This document shows positions 12,725 to 24,060 of a stretch of DNA of 64,000 bases, piece after piece. The stretch is from positions 8,237,052-8,301,051 of the forward strand of contig CM051463.1 in NCBI GenBank assembly GCA_028095005.1, in the 5' to 3' direction. A program made the position numbers and the translations under genes. The notes beneath the pieces are model-generated. The model saw nothing but the letters and a program-made list of their open reading frames with translations, made no database searches and was not told where the DNA came from. Source of the stretch: Rhynchospora pubera. Its lineage: Eukaryota; Streptophyta; Magnoliopsida; Poales; Cyperaceae. Position 1 is the first letter of the stretch; every line of letters begins with the position of its first letter.

Positions 12725-12872
12725 TAAGGAGCAAATAAAAATTGCATATTAAAAAAAATGCCTTAAAAAAATCTACCTTGAGAATAAAAAAACAAAAAAA
12801 ACCGGAGAGAAGTTGGAGCCCTATATCGACCTTTTCTTTTTTATACTTTTTAAATTCTCGTCCAAGATTCAG

Positions 12873-13083
12873 AACCATGATCAAAATGGTTTTTTTACGG
12901 AATTTCAATTCAATTCAATTCAATTCAATTGATTTTATAGGATTTCGTAGGATTTCGTTAGATCTAATTACATAGGAATTCTAACTAAATGATACACTAT
13001 TCGTTCATAATGATCAAGAATTTTCCAACGAAATGAAATGAAATGAAATCCCACGTTAAAAAAATGAGATTTTGATCAGGGCC
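12873..13083. mobile_element. Small MITE, family C-related
   Basis: Inverted ends contain TGATCAAAAT at the left and ATTTTGATCA at the right, followed by GGAATTTCA / TGAAATCCC-like sequence. The left half includes a TTCAA pentanucleotide microsatellite at about 12901-12930. The ends match family C at 6172 and 46140. No ORF. Confidence 0.5.
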
Positions 13084-13558
13084 TAAATGAGCGGAACACT
13101 CGCAGAGATTCTCGCCTCCATATGGCAGTGAGAATCCACCTCCTCTGTTATTCAATTCAAAAGAAATGCAGAATTCTATATATTGCTTCTAACTGTCCAA
13201 TCCAAATCGAACAGTTCATTTACATCACAGATTTTCTTGATTCACATAGGTAGATTATATCTGAAACGTTCATTTTAGATCGAACGGTGAAGATTGGAAA
13301 AGCAGATGACTGTTCTCAATGAGGAATAACAGCAGATGGGGACTATGACAGCGACGCTTGGTGTTTCCTCTCCGACATACTTACTTCTCTTTTCAGCTTC
13401 TATAAGCACTCGGCGTATATCCGTATTGAAAACACCATTATCTCACTAACTAACAAATGCTCCGACAGTTCGTGTACTTAAAATCGCCGTCCACCGTGCA
13501 CCACGTCCACGTTGTAACAGAGCAATAAATAATTATGATTACTACGAAGGGTACAGCC
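13084..13558. other. Gene-free DNA upstream of the cyclin gene
   Basis: No exon or domain is visible. Two stretches (13200-13225 and 13270-13300) share CGAACGGT/CGAACAGT-type motifs and may be a degraded repeat. Confidence 0.35.
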
Positions 13559-13568
13559 CGTAATCATG

Positions 13569-13780
13569 GGGAGGGTATCCTCTGCCAACCTTTTGAGGTT
13601 GGTAGAGGGCCAACTCTTGATCTGAGTCGTTTGATCTAATCTCAACGGTTAAGATTTTTCGGGCCTATCAATTTCAGTTACATGCACGGGGCTCCCTTAA
13701 CCGTTGAGATTAGATCTAACGGTTTAGATCGGAAGTTGTCACTCTACCAACCTTAAAAGGTCGGTAGAGGATGTGATTCC
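13569..13780. mobile_element. Mutator-like MITE in the cyclin promoter region
   Basis: About 212 bp with imperfect inverted ends (TATCCTCTGCCAACCTTTT at the left against ATCCTCTACCGACCTTTT on the right complement) and a longer inner inverted block around GATCTAATCTCAACGGTTAA. It is bounded by CGTAATCATG at 13559-13568 and 13781-13790, a 9-10 bp direct repeat consistent with a Mutator-like target duplication. Its right end is about 390 bp upstream of the cyclin start codon. Confidence 0.78.
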
Positions 13781-14167
13781 CGTAATCATGCTCTCAGTAC
13801 TAATAGAAAATCTCATTCGAAGTCCAACCTTCCCATCCCAATCTCCATCTACACCTCGTCCACCCTTAAAACCAAAACCTATTACACTGACAGTAGGACC
13901 CAAAAAACCATTAACAACACAAAATCCGTGAACCAAGCTTGATCCAGGTGCAGGAGAAGATTATATGACTTCCCGTATCGATTTGTCGAACGAAAGCCAC
14001 ACTCCTCTGATCATAAGAAGAGGTACTAACGAATTAAGAGAGAGAGAGAGAGAGAGAAGTGGAGTGAAGTTGAAGTCTCTCTTCCTTTTAAACCCAATCC
14101 ATTCCCTTTCCTCTTCACTCTTCACTCTTCACCTCTCTCTCTCTCTCTCTCTCTACTAACATAAGAA

Positions 14168-15801
14168 ATGGAGTTTGATCTAGAGAATCCCTTCACTTGC
14201 TCCGACGAGGAGAAGTCGCCATCGGAGGATGCGTGCGGGGCCGCCACATCCGTCTCCGTCGAGTCTCTCTTCGCGGCGGAATCCGATCACTCGCCGATCG
14301 CGGGAGATCTCTCCGCTCGTCGCTCGGCCGTTTCTTTCATTCTTCAGGTATTATTAAATGCTCTGGTGGATGAGATGATCTACTGATATTGTTATCTCAA
14401 CTCAAAACGTGAAGGTTTCTGATGAATCTCTGTTTTTGTGATGAATTTAGGCGCAATATAGCTGTGAATTGGATCAGCACATTGCGTATCTAGCGATTAA
14501 TTACGTCGATCGATTCCTCTCCAAGCGCGAGATCCCGGTATGGAAATGTACAAGGAGAAAATTTCGTTTAAGTAAGGATTCGAATTTTAAAAATTTGAAC
14601 GAGATTACTAACAGCGCCGCGATCTGATTTTTGAAACAGAGAGAGAAGAGGCCATGGGTCGTACGACTACTGGCGATCGCTTGTCTCTCTCTCGCTTCCA
14701 AAATGAAGCGCTCTGATTTGTCTCTTTCTCATCTCCAGGTAACATTTCCACTTCTCCTCTCTTAACAAAACTGTTTTACGACTTCGTCCTTTTTTTGTTG
14801 TAACTTTAATTTGTTGCATTTCAGAAAGAAGAAGGTTTCATATTCGATTCGAGCACGATCCATCGCATGGAGCTGTTAGTGCTCAGCACACTAGACTGGA
14901 GAATGCGATCCATTACGCCTTTCTCGTTTCTTCGATTTTTTCTGAGCTTTTTCTCGCCTAAACAAACTACTTTTCTCCTCCCGCTCAAGTCTCGCGCTTC
15001 TCAGATCCTCTTCCGAGCACAAAACGGTTCGTATTTTCATGAAATCCTTTTTCTTAAACGTTATGTACATACAAAATCTTATAGGGTCAATACGTAAATG
15101 TTGCAGAGACGAAGATGCTGGAGTTCAAGCCGTCTCTGATCAGTGGGGCCGCATTGCTCTCTGCAACGCATGAGCTCTTCCCAGCGCATTTCCCAGCTTT
15201 TGAGTTAGCAATCACAGCTTGCGAATATGTAAATAAGGTGAGGACCATAACGAAAATATTCACATACTTTCAAATTTCTTTCACATGTTAGACTCTGTTT
15301 TCCTCCTCTATTTATGGAGCGAGTTAAGGTAGTACGTGAAACGGAAATACGGATTTGGTTAAATCTGTTTGTATTATCTGATTATTGTTGGGATCCTTTC
15401 CTCAGAAAGATTATTGTTGGGATCTACTTGGTGTCGTTTTAGTTTGTCATCTTGTGAGATATTATTACAATTTTGTCATTTTTCTTGTTACATCACATAT
15501 AAACCCCTGAAATTTGAAATATTGCATTGTATAACTTTTGTTTTATCTGCAGGAGAGGTTGTGGGAGTGTTGTGCTGTCATGGCGGAAATTAGTGATGCT
15601 GAATCAGCCTTGTGTGACGTGGCAGCTGATTCCATTGCTGACACACCGGTGACTGTACTTGGGGGAGCCATTTACACATCATCAGAGAGCGAGAGGACCG
15701 TTGGATCATCATCTGACGGGCTCGATCGTAAGAAGAGGCGTATCTCGGCCTCGCCTTTCTACGTGTCGGTTCCCCAGTCGAGAGATCCGTATTATCGGTA
15801 G
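14168..15801 (+). CDS. CYCD6: D-type cyclin, CYCD6-like (putative cyclin-D6-1)
   Basis: Six exons join with GT-AG introns to 315 residues: 14168-14347, 14451-14537, 14640-14738, 14825-15026, 15107-15237, 15553-15801. The start opens MEFDLENPF, matching the CYCD6 N-terminus. The cyclin box runs from about residue 50 to 170 (LAINYVDRFLS, then WVVRLLAIACLSLASKM) with LDWRMRSITPFSFL, and the C-terminal cyclin fold includes LEFKPSLISGAALL. The tail has RKKRRIS, a possible basic nuclear signal. No LxCxE retinoblastoma-binding motif is visible, as is known for CYCD6. Family knowledge: D cyclins activate CDKs at G1/S in the nucleus, and Arabidopsis CYCD6;1 drives the formative ground-tissue division in roots downstream of SHR/SCR. 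Length fits the family. GA and CT microsatellites precede the ATG (14038-14060, 14130-14154), presumably in the promoter/5'UTR. Assignment to the D6 rather than D5 subgroup rests on the N-terminus and the missing motif. Confidence 0.9.
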
Positions 15802-17030
15802 CTAAATAGTCTTCCGTCAGGAAATGACGTTGAAAATTGAGAAAAGAAAATTTCTCAATGTTTGGAGATATTTTTTTTTATCTTTCTCTTTTGATGGTAG
15901 TTTTTGATGTCAGTATGCTAATATAATTGCAATATGGTAATATTAGTAAAATAAAAAAAAATGAATATTTTGTAATTTGCTGAACTGTACTTTCAGTTGT
16001 CCAAATAGGCAAACGTACCTCCTGAGTCGTCTAAGACCGTTCGATTTTTTGATCGACTGTCATTAAATCCCAACAATATAGATCGATGTAAAACATCCAA
16101 AAGCTGACTACCAGTAAGAAAATTATTTCCCAAACCTGCGTAAAAAGTGTGGTAAAACAGAAAGCAAAAAATTATTAGAATCCAGCATTCCATTTTGAAG
16201 CATTCTTGGTACAGATGGTAAGTTATGCTCATCTCCGAGAAAAAAGAAAATTGGTTGTATTGGAACAGCCGAGGAACTCACGTGGTGGAATCTGCAAAAG
16301 TAAACAGTTTTCATATTTAATTATCATAACTACCATGAAAAAGATATCGTACTTATTCAAGAGAGTAATTATACAAATTAGTCTTAAAGTTATAAAAAAA
16401 ATTGGTCTTCTCTCTTTTGTCTTAAACTAGCACTGTTTCAGTTTGATATTCATTAATTTCCACCAAATTAATTCAATCATTTAATACGAATTACATGGAC
16501 ATAATGACACAAATGTCATCCTCAATGTCGTAACTTCGTATAATTAATACGAATTACATGGACATAACTGACATAATCAAACATCATAGTACACTTGTGG
16601 TATTATCAATCATTTATTTAAATTTAACATTGATTTCAAAATACCTACATCATCATGAATTCCCCTCAATCATTTATTTAAATTTAATAATTTTCTTCAT
16701 AGTAGTACCAATCTGTTAAAAGTTGACAATTTTACTATTATTTTTTTAAATATAAATTAGGGTCAAACCACCTAACTTATTTTTAAAATAAATGTCTATA
16801 AAAGACCCTCATTTGAATTTCAAACCTGCGACATTTTTACTCGAGATACATTGCTCTTTGCTATAAAGCACATTTGTACCATGCAAAGAATTTACTCCAA
16901 TTAATGACACATTTCGCTTTCTAAAGCGAACTAAAAATGAAAAGCCGAGGGTATAGTTTGATATTTAATACCGCCATAAATAATGATTACAAAATAAAGA
17001 ATTCGTTATTTAATAAACACCACCACTCTT
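15802..17030. other. 3' flank of cyclin gene and gene-free DNA
   Basis: The first 200 bases or so are AT-rich with poly-A/T runs as expected of a 3'UTR. Further right, a 22-bp block AATACGAATTACATGGACAT occurs twice (about 16480 and 16548), and another block containing CAATCATTTATTTAAATTTAA occurs near 16610 and 16668. A reverse-oriented SINE-like tail lies near 16786-16860. No gene seen. Confidence 0.5.
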
Positions 17031-17077
17031 CTGCAAAAGCACGGTGCAGTCAACGATAGGTTCGCACGGATAGGGCT

Positions 17078-17271
17078 ACGTGTCGGTTGGGGAAGTCTCA
17101 CTGTGACTCGTACCAGCGTCAATCCGGTCGCGCCGTTTCCTCTTCGGGTTCCCGACCGGTGCAATACTGACACGTGTCGGTTCTGGCGAGGCCACTGATG
17201 GTCTTGTGCGAAAAGGCGTACGTCCTCAGCAGATTTTGGAGTATCATGCATGAATGCATGATTCATGCATG
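17078..17271. promoter_or_regulatory. G-box/ABRE and RY motif cluster
   Basis: A GC-rich island contains the palindromic G-box GACACGTGTC (17169-17178) and a second ACGTGTCGG (17078-17086); both share ACGTGTCGGTT. Three RY-type motifs follow: CATGCATG at 17245-17252, TGCATG at 17255-17260 and CATGCATG at 17264-17271. ACGT-core plus RY combinations are known targets of bZIP and B3 (ABI3/FUS3-type) factors in seed promoters. No gene is recognisable on either side, so whether it is a promoter, an enhancer or chance is open. A 132-codon ORF on the - strand (17006-17404) overlaps it and is unrecognised. Confidence 0.4.
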
Positions 17272-18335
17272 GGACTGTTCTGTTCTCACTCTTTTTTTTT
17301 TCTTTTTTTCTTTTTATCTTCACGTATGCGTACAGCGTACGTATGTTAGTGTATAGGATGGGACATGAGGTTGCAACTGGTTGGTTATTAATTAATAATA
17401 ACAAGCGGTTGGTTTTCTCTTTTGAGGAAATTGTGTTGTTTGTGGTACGTAAGTGAAGATGGTTGGTTTGTTTTATTACGACTTTGGAAAATGGCGAAAT
17501 GGAGAAGGGGTCAGGTGGAAATTATATGTCACGCAGTTTTGATTGATGGGACTTCTTAGAGCGCGCGCTGCTATTTGTCAATTGTCATGTTCTCCAGTTG
17601 CATGTGCAGATTCAATTGATCAAGTCAACGTTTTGTGGGATTATTTTTGAATTTTTTTCAATGAATTTTCGGTAATTGGGATATAATTTTATATCTAAAA
17701 TAAAGTTTTAATGGTTCAACTAGATTGTGCAATTTTAGATGAGTTTAGTACTGTCAAATTTGATTTTTTTTTTTATATATATATTGCTATGTTGCAATGA
17801 AGTTCATAATTAACATAATGACTATATTAATCATTTTTATATTTTTGATATGAAAATTTTTATTCTCCATACTTCTTTTCCCACGTATCTTTTTTGATCC
17901 ATAAATCTAGTCAACATCTTCTCCCTGTTAATAAAATATTTTATGATTTGACGCTTTTTTTGTTTTGAACTTTGGTAGTTACATTTACTTATTCTTATTG
18001 CAAAAGTTGAGCCAAAAATATTGATAAGATAAAATTTAACTCTCAAACATTGATAAGATAAAATATTTGTTTTATACACCCATCCAATAATTAATACACA
18101 ACATGTAGGAAAAAGCAACTTGCCACCAAACCAAACTGTACTGCGCTTAGCAGAGAACAGACTGCTCCGCTTTTTACAGTGCTAGACTAGCTTAGCTGGT
18201 GCTCTGGACATGTACTCCAAAGTGCACTAACTGGAGAGGATCTCCTTACTGATCAGCTAAGCTGAGGTCACGTGACAGGCACGCCTATGTAAACGTCAGG
18301 TTTATGCCATGCTTGTTTTAAGTGGATTAAAACAT
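17272..18335. other. Gene-free intergenic DNA with one stem-loop
   Basis: Mostly AT-rich. At 18188-18265 the 10-bp arm AGCTTAGCTG pairs with CAGCTAAGCT across a loop of roughly 55 nt. No known plant microRNA sequence is present in the stem. No gene seen. Confidence 0.4.
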
Positions 18336-18338
18336 TTA

Positions 18339-18488
18339 GGGTGCTTTTGGATTGTTGGAAGAAAGAAGAAGAAGAAGAAAGAAGAAGAAAAAAAAATTAT
18401 AAACAATCCAAATTCTTCACAAAGTTACACACTTTCCAATACTTCTTCTCATTTCTTCCCTTCTTTCCACACCTATCCAAACGGAGCC
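18339..18488. mobile_element. Tourist-like MITE, copy 2
   Basis: 150 bp with a left end diverged at GGGTGCTTTTGGAT and a right end CTATCCAAACGGAGCC, bounded by TTA at 18336-18338 and 18489-18491. It shares the AATTATAAACAATCCAAA core with the copy at 7700. Confidence 0.82.
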
Positions 18489-18608
18489 TTAAAGAAACAT
18501 CACAGTCAAACACATCATAATTCAAGTGTATTAAAAGAACATCATGTGTTTTAAAGAAACATCACAGTCAAACATATCATAATTCAAGTGTATTAAAAGA
18601 ACACCATT
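18489..18608. repeat. 62-bp tandem duplication beside a MITE
   Basis: Two units beginning TTAAAGAAACATCACAG start at 18489 and 18551 and differ at only a couple of positions. The first unit starts exactly at the right-hand TTA target site of the neighbouring MITE, suggesting a local duplication after or during insertion. Confidence 0.85.
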
Positions 18609-21600
18609 AATAACTTTTTTCCACATATTCAAGTGAAAACTTTGCATGCAAAAACAAATTTGAAGAAATGCATTCATATTCAAAATAATTACTGCATTGA
18701 GTGCATTCAAATTATTATTTAAACTGTCATAAGGTATTATTTGAGACATTTGAACTCATCGCTTCTATATAAAAAAGTAATTAATTACTTGAGACAAGTT
18801 AATATTGAATTAATATCCAACATTAGGCTTATATGTAAAATAATTATGTATTGTATAATGTTAATTTTATAATAAATAAAAGTGCTTAGTATGATTGAAA
18901 TTATTTTGGACGTGACTATATTAGATGCTGATCCTTGGTGTGCAGAATTTCAGATATGTAATTTTCGCAATAATCAAGAGCAACTATCAAAATTTTACGG
19001 TTTGAGAAAGGGACTTGGGTGATGCTGATGCAGATAAAATTACAAGATGGTCCCTGATATTACAATATTTAGAAAAAAATTTAAGGATGAGTGTGAAAAT
19101 TTTGGACTTTAATGCTAAAGGAGTAAATGAGGTAAGGTAACTTTTACTTGATGGGACGAGTTAACTAAGGTTAAAACATAAAAGGTTCCGACTTCCACGA
19201 ACAATTCCTTTGCATCTCTATTCCGTATTTATTGCCCTATTCATCTGTTCTTTCTTTTTTATTTGATTCGTTTGCTTGTGAACACCAAATGTGAGTACAT
19301 TGATCTTCTATAATCTTATAAAATGTTGAAACTTGTGAGGAATATATGTAACGATGACATTTTAAAAAAAGTTATGTATGTTTGTTCTTCTGTGATATCA
19401 AAATGCACATTGGAATTTTTCAAGTTTATGAGAGAGTGACTAGAGACATGAATTATTTTTTTTTTACCAAAACTTGGTATGAACCGTTTGTTAGAAATAA
19501 AATATTAATTCGTCATAATATTTTTAATTAATAGTCTAAAATCATGTATTTTTCATATAAAATTAACAAATCATAAATTAGAACTTACAACTTTGGAAAG
19601 AAAGGACGGCGTTAGTCGGAAATCCTATCTTCCTTAATTTTCCTTAATTAGTCCAAAGTGATGGAACGAAATTGGCGTTTTACTTTTTATTGCGTTCTTC
19701 TTTATTAGGCCAAAAATTAGGAAGGGGTGCCTCTTAATCACAGAAATAAGTATTATATAACTAAAGTAATTAAAGAGATCTAAATTAAATGAATATGATT
19801 CATTAAATTTTCCATCAAAATCTAATGCACCCTTTAGATAGATATACTAAATGAACTTGGTTCATAGTATAGGCCACGTTAATTTTAATATTAATTATAA
19901 TACCGTTATCATTTAAAAAATTAGCCTCAAACACTAACATTAATTTCTAATTAAATTTATTTCGTTTTTTTAATAAGACAGCCATGAAAGAACTTGTAAT
20001 AGTTAGGTTGAAAATCATCAAAGTAGAATTGCACATAAAATCCCGAAAGTATTATCCCTGAGTATTTTCTACAAGTGATCTGCAGCAGACATTGATTTCT
20101 TGGCACAAAAAATCAGATATTCATGGCATTGATATCCCAAGGCAACTTAAATCTGTTCTAGCTCAGACCAACTTAAATGAGCCTTAAATACCAGTTCTAA
20201 ATGGATCGTATTTCATCAGATAACCTCCTATATAATATATTAATTTGTAGAGTAACCTCTGAAATTCTAAGTTCCTCTAAAAGAAATTGCCGAAACTATT
20301 AACTTTACAACATGGTGTCTACAGCTATCTACTATTTTTTAAAAAAAAAAAAATATTGCAAGCGACCTAGGGGTAGACATGCAAATGTGGTCATTGAATT
20401 CTGGTAGATTTCCTTTTTCTATACAAAGGATAACATTAATTAAGAACATTCTAAATAGCAATAATTTCCTACCAATCCAAACCACATAATAGGAAGTGAC
20501 TGTTATACTGGTTCGAGTAATAAATGCAGTTTCTAACCTCATTACTGGTACAAAATGTATACAAATTTATGAACATAAACAGGAGACATCACCAGTGTTT
20601 AGTGGCTCCATCAAGTTATCATCCATCACTATTTTGAGAGGACGATGTGGAGAATTTCCCCAAAGAAGACAAAATAAAAATAAGACTGTCGAGAGATTCT
20701 CTGGTAAGAATCAGTAATTTGGTTCCCATGTCTGGATAATTTTCAAGATTTTCTTCTTATGATTTTTTTATGGGTTCTATGACAAAATATTGTGCATTTT
20801 ACAAAGTTAAGAAAAACACAAATTAAAACACATTATGTTAAAGAAAATAGTTAGCTAGTTAAAATTAAACTAATCTTGCAGTGACAACATTTGCAAATAC
20901 AAGAAATGACAAAGGCAATTAATCTATAGAGATTCTATTTACTCGTTTTAACTTCTTTTTAATAAACCTTCAAAAAATATATATTTACGAGAGAATCAAT
21001 CTTAGCTCGTAGGTATAGTTGCTAAAAAGGACAATCCTTAAGCGGAGGACACAAACACACAATTCGATTATAGATATCATTATGATTAATTTAAATTGAG
21101 AGGCTTAGATTCCACTTTTTCCCTAAAAAAAATTTCTTCAGTAGTAATTTTATGGGAGCATACTTCCTATAATATATTTATTTATAATTACAGAAGAAAA
21201 AATGAGGAGAACAAAGACGGAATTATAGGACCAAAGCAATATAGCATTTTCTCCCACATTAATTTATAACAATTATAATGACAGAACAAGTGACAACCAT
21301 ATATGGCATATCATGTTTAATGTCTAACAATAAATTGAAAGATTTAGATCACATTAAAATTGTAGAGAAAAATATGTCAAAATACGACATAAATTGTTCA
21401 ATTTTATATCGCCAGGAAATGTCATAAGTATTTTGAGAGAGAGAGAATGTGACAAATTAAAGGATGAAAAGTGAAAGCATATGTAAAAAATGACATACAG
21501 TGCCACGCTGGTAGATCTGGCCTTTAGTTGTCCATACTAAATTGTGTGCACACTGTCCATTGGACCCTCCTTTATCACTGCCATCTGGGCCCACTTTCTT

Positions 21601-22845
21601 GTTTTGTGTCTCTTTTTTCAACGCAACTGCATTGCACGTTGCAAGAACATGTAAGTTTAGTTCTTTTTCTGTAGCCAGCGTTTCACTCTGGTTAAACTGG
21701 TGAAAGAATAGAGACAAATTTAATGTACTTTGGTGGCTTTTTGCGCAATTACTATGCCTTCATGAACTTATACTATTGAAAAATACTGTTTCTGACTCTT
21801 AATTTAATTAATTTATTAAAATTATTTCTTTGGGTTTTTTCTTTGCTATTATAAGAAATTTTGTGGTAAAATGTCATTAATTATCTAAATACTACGCTCC
21901 ACATGCAAACCAAAATACTGCTACATGCAGTTTCAATAAAAGTCTAAAATAGTTTTTATTTATTTTATTTTTTTAAGGAGAAACTGACTAGAAAATTAAA
22001 ATACCCATTTGCACAACACCTACCTATTTTTTTATAATCTAAAACTGTATCAGAATAAGTAATACTTTGTTACGGGTTAAGACGAATGTCGGACAGTTTT
22101 TAATGCACTCAGATATAATTTTTGTTAGGTGGCAATTAATGCACTTTGATATGTGCAACTATATATTACAAGCAACTATAAATATATCATAAACCTATGC
22201 ACAAAATGCAGATTCTCTGAAATCAGAAAGAACCTACCAAGTGAGAGTTGACCCCTACCTGCCTACCAGTCTACCACAGTTGTTTTATTTTTTTTGCTGT
22301 TAATTGAGATCTGTCAGTTCAAGTTTTGTCCAATTCTGCCTTTCGGCGGTATTATGTTTGAATTATTTCAGTAATTGTTCTCATTAATTATTATTTGGTA
22401 ATAAATTATATACGCGAGATGATTGTAGACAAATCGATATGAAACATGTAATGTTTTTGTTTTTATTGATCGTTTTGTTAGAAATTATGCAAAGTTCTTG
22501 TACTTATTCGATTTTTTTAATGGTTCTTAATGACTGATAAAAATATTTACTAAACCTCGTAGTAATTATTTAGCTATTGATTTCATTTACAAGAGATAAA
22601 GCAAGAAGAATCTAAATGTTTGGTTGGTCCGGACTCTTTAAATTGTTGCAGAATCCAGCAGATGCATGCATGTGTATAACTTTGAAAGGTACATAATATT
22701 GCAGTACCATTCTTTGTAAACATTTGACAGTGGCTGTCAAAGAGCAGTAGCATTCTTTGTTGGCTAGATACTAATTGTAAGAGGGAAATTTGCATATATT
22801 TATAAATGTAATGCCACAGAAGAACAACAGGAGGAAGAGACTCTT
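18609..22845. other. Gene-free intergenic DNA
   Basis: About 4.2 kb of AT-rich DNA. ORFs up to 86 codons (for example 21457-21717, - strand) are unrecognised and lack splice partners. GA repeats near 21436. Nothing I can identify as a gene or complete element. Confidence 0.45.
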
Positions 22846-22848
22846 TTA

Positions 22849-23016
22849 GGGGCCGTTTGGATCGCTTAAGAATTTGGAGAATTTGGAGAAGTTCTTATTC
22901 CTAGGAATAAATTTGTTGAGAAGTGTATAAATTTGTGAAAATTTTGAATTGTTTATAATAAATTTATGCTAGGAAGATAAAATTCTCCAAAATCCCCAAT
23001 GAATCCAAACAACCCC
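22849..23016. mobile_element. Tourist-like MITE, related subfamily
   Basis: 168 bp with ends GGGGCCGTTTGGAT / ATCCAAACAACCCC and TTA target duplications at 22846-22848 and 23017-23019. The interior (GAATTTGGAGAATTTGGAGAAG) differs from the other Tourist copies. Confidence 0.8.
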
Positions 23017-23029
23017 TTATTTTGTGTTG

Positions 23030-23152
23030 TACTCGGTATGCTTAGGATACGCAGGGTAGTCTGTTGTCGTTTTTATTTTGTGATGTAATTTGGATACTTG
23101 CTTATTTTAATGCAAATGCCTATGGGCCGTTACCAAAAAAAAAAAAAAAAAA
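23030..23152 (+). mobile_element. Possible retroposon tail with poly-A
   Basis: An AT-rich segment ends in a run of 18 A residues at about 23135-23152 after TATGGGCCGTTACC. A poly-A end without coding sequence suggests the 3' remnant of a LINE or a retroposed transcript. A flanking duplication was not resolved. Confidence 0.25.
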
Positions 23153-23369
23153 GTCCAACATCAACGCTTCATTTGACTCCTACGAGACTTTTGCGACATT
23201 AAAAATTGTTCTCAATTGACAACAACTCAACAAGCATTAGACGATATAAAAATATTATGTCTTCGTATTTAGTCAGTATACCTAGGCCAAGTAGTCAAAA
23301 AGGTTCGAGGAGATGATGTTAGAGGTAATTGTTCAATTTTAATTTTGTGACTAATTACTCTTAATTAAT

Positions 23370-24060
23370 CCAATTAAAACACAAGCAATACGAGATCTAG
23401 TATATAAGCTCATTCGACACAAGAGATAAGAGGTGGAATTTGTACCTCCCGCGAAATCGTATTCGCGGGGCTCGACCACGGCATGGGAGTCGGTGGCGTG
23501 CCTCCATGCGCCTCCTTCATATTAGCCTCGAGTCCACCAAGGAAACTAACCATTCTCATAGGTCCTATGCTAGTAGGAACTAGAGGAATGCTAATCCCTT
23601 TACTATTTTTGAACTAATTTAGGAATAGCTATTCTCAACACATGAGACCTAATAATAATCAATGGAAGAGAGCATAAAATGGAATAGAGAAAACTAATTT
23701 TCTCTTTTGAAGGTGGCGGCTAGAGAAGGAGGCAAGAGGAGGAGAGAGAACTAGAGTTGGAAGGCACCAACTAGTGGTCCTTGTATAGAGATCAAGTCCA
23801 ACCTTCTCACTTCCAAAATTACCACAATGCCATCCACCCTAGGCCGGCCAAAATAAAGGCCTAAATGGGCCTTTTCCATATTTTATTTATTTTCTCTCAA
23901 GCCTATTATATCAATTATATAATGGGCCTATCCAATTGATTATTATTTCGGCTCATAATGGCTAATTAAATTAAGCCTGTTTATTCAATATAATTCCTAC
24001 AATTATATTAAATGTTGTTGAGCATAATTAATCATCAACTTAATGATAATTACTTTGGGA
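23370..24060 (-). mobile_element. Probable LTR-type fragment
   Basis: The block has the texture of a plant LTR and leader read on the minus strand: repeated GGCCCA/GGGCC and GGCCGGCC motifs, a CT-rich transcribed stretch around 23700-23770, then a GC-rich stretch with CCCGCGAA and TTCGCGGG (23447-23468). I found no TG..CA ends, PBS or coding region, so type and borders are guesses. Confidence 0.3.

Noticed and set aside
17006..17404. 132-codon - strand ORF over the G-box/RY cluster
   Set aside because: No domain or homologue recognised, and a Lys-rich stretch comes from a poly-T run; the open frame is explained by local GC content.
18188..18265. microRNA precursor
   Set aside because: Only a 10-bp perfect stem with a loose loop and no known mature sequence.
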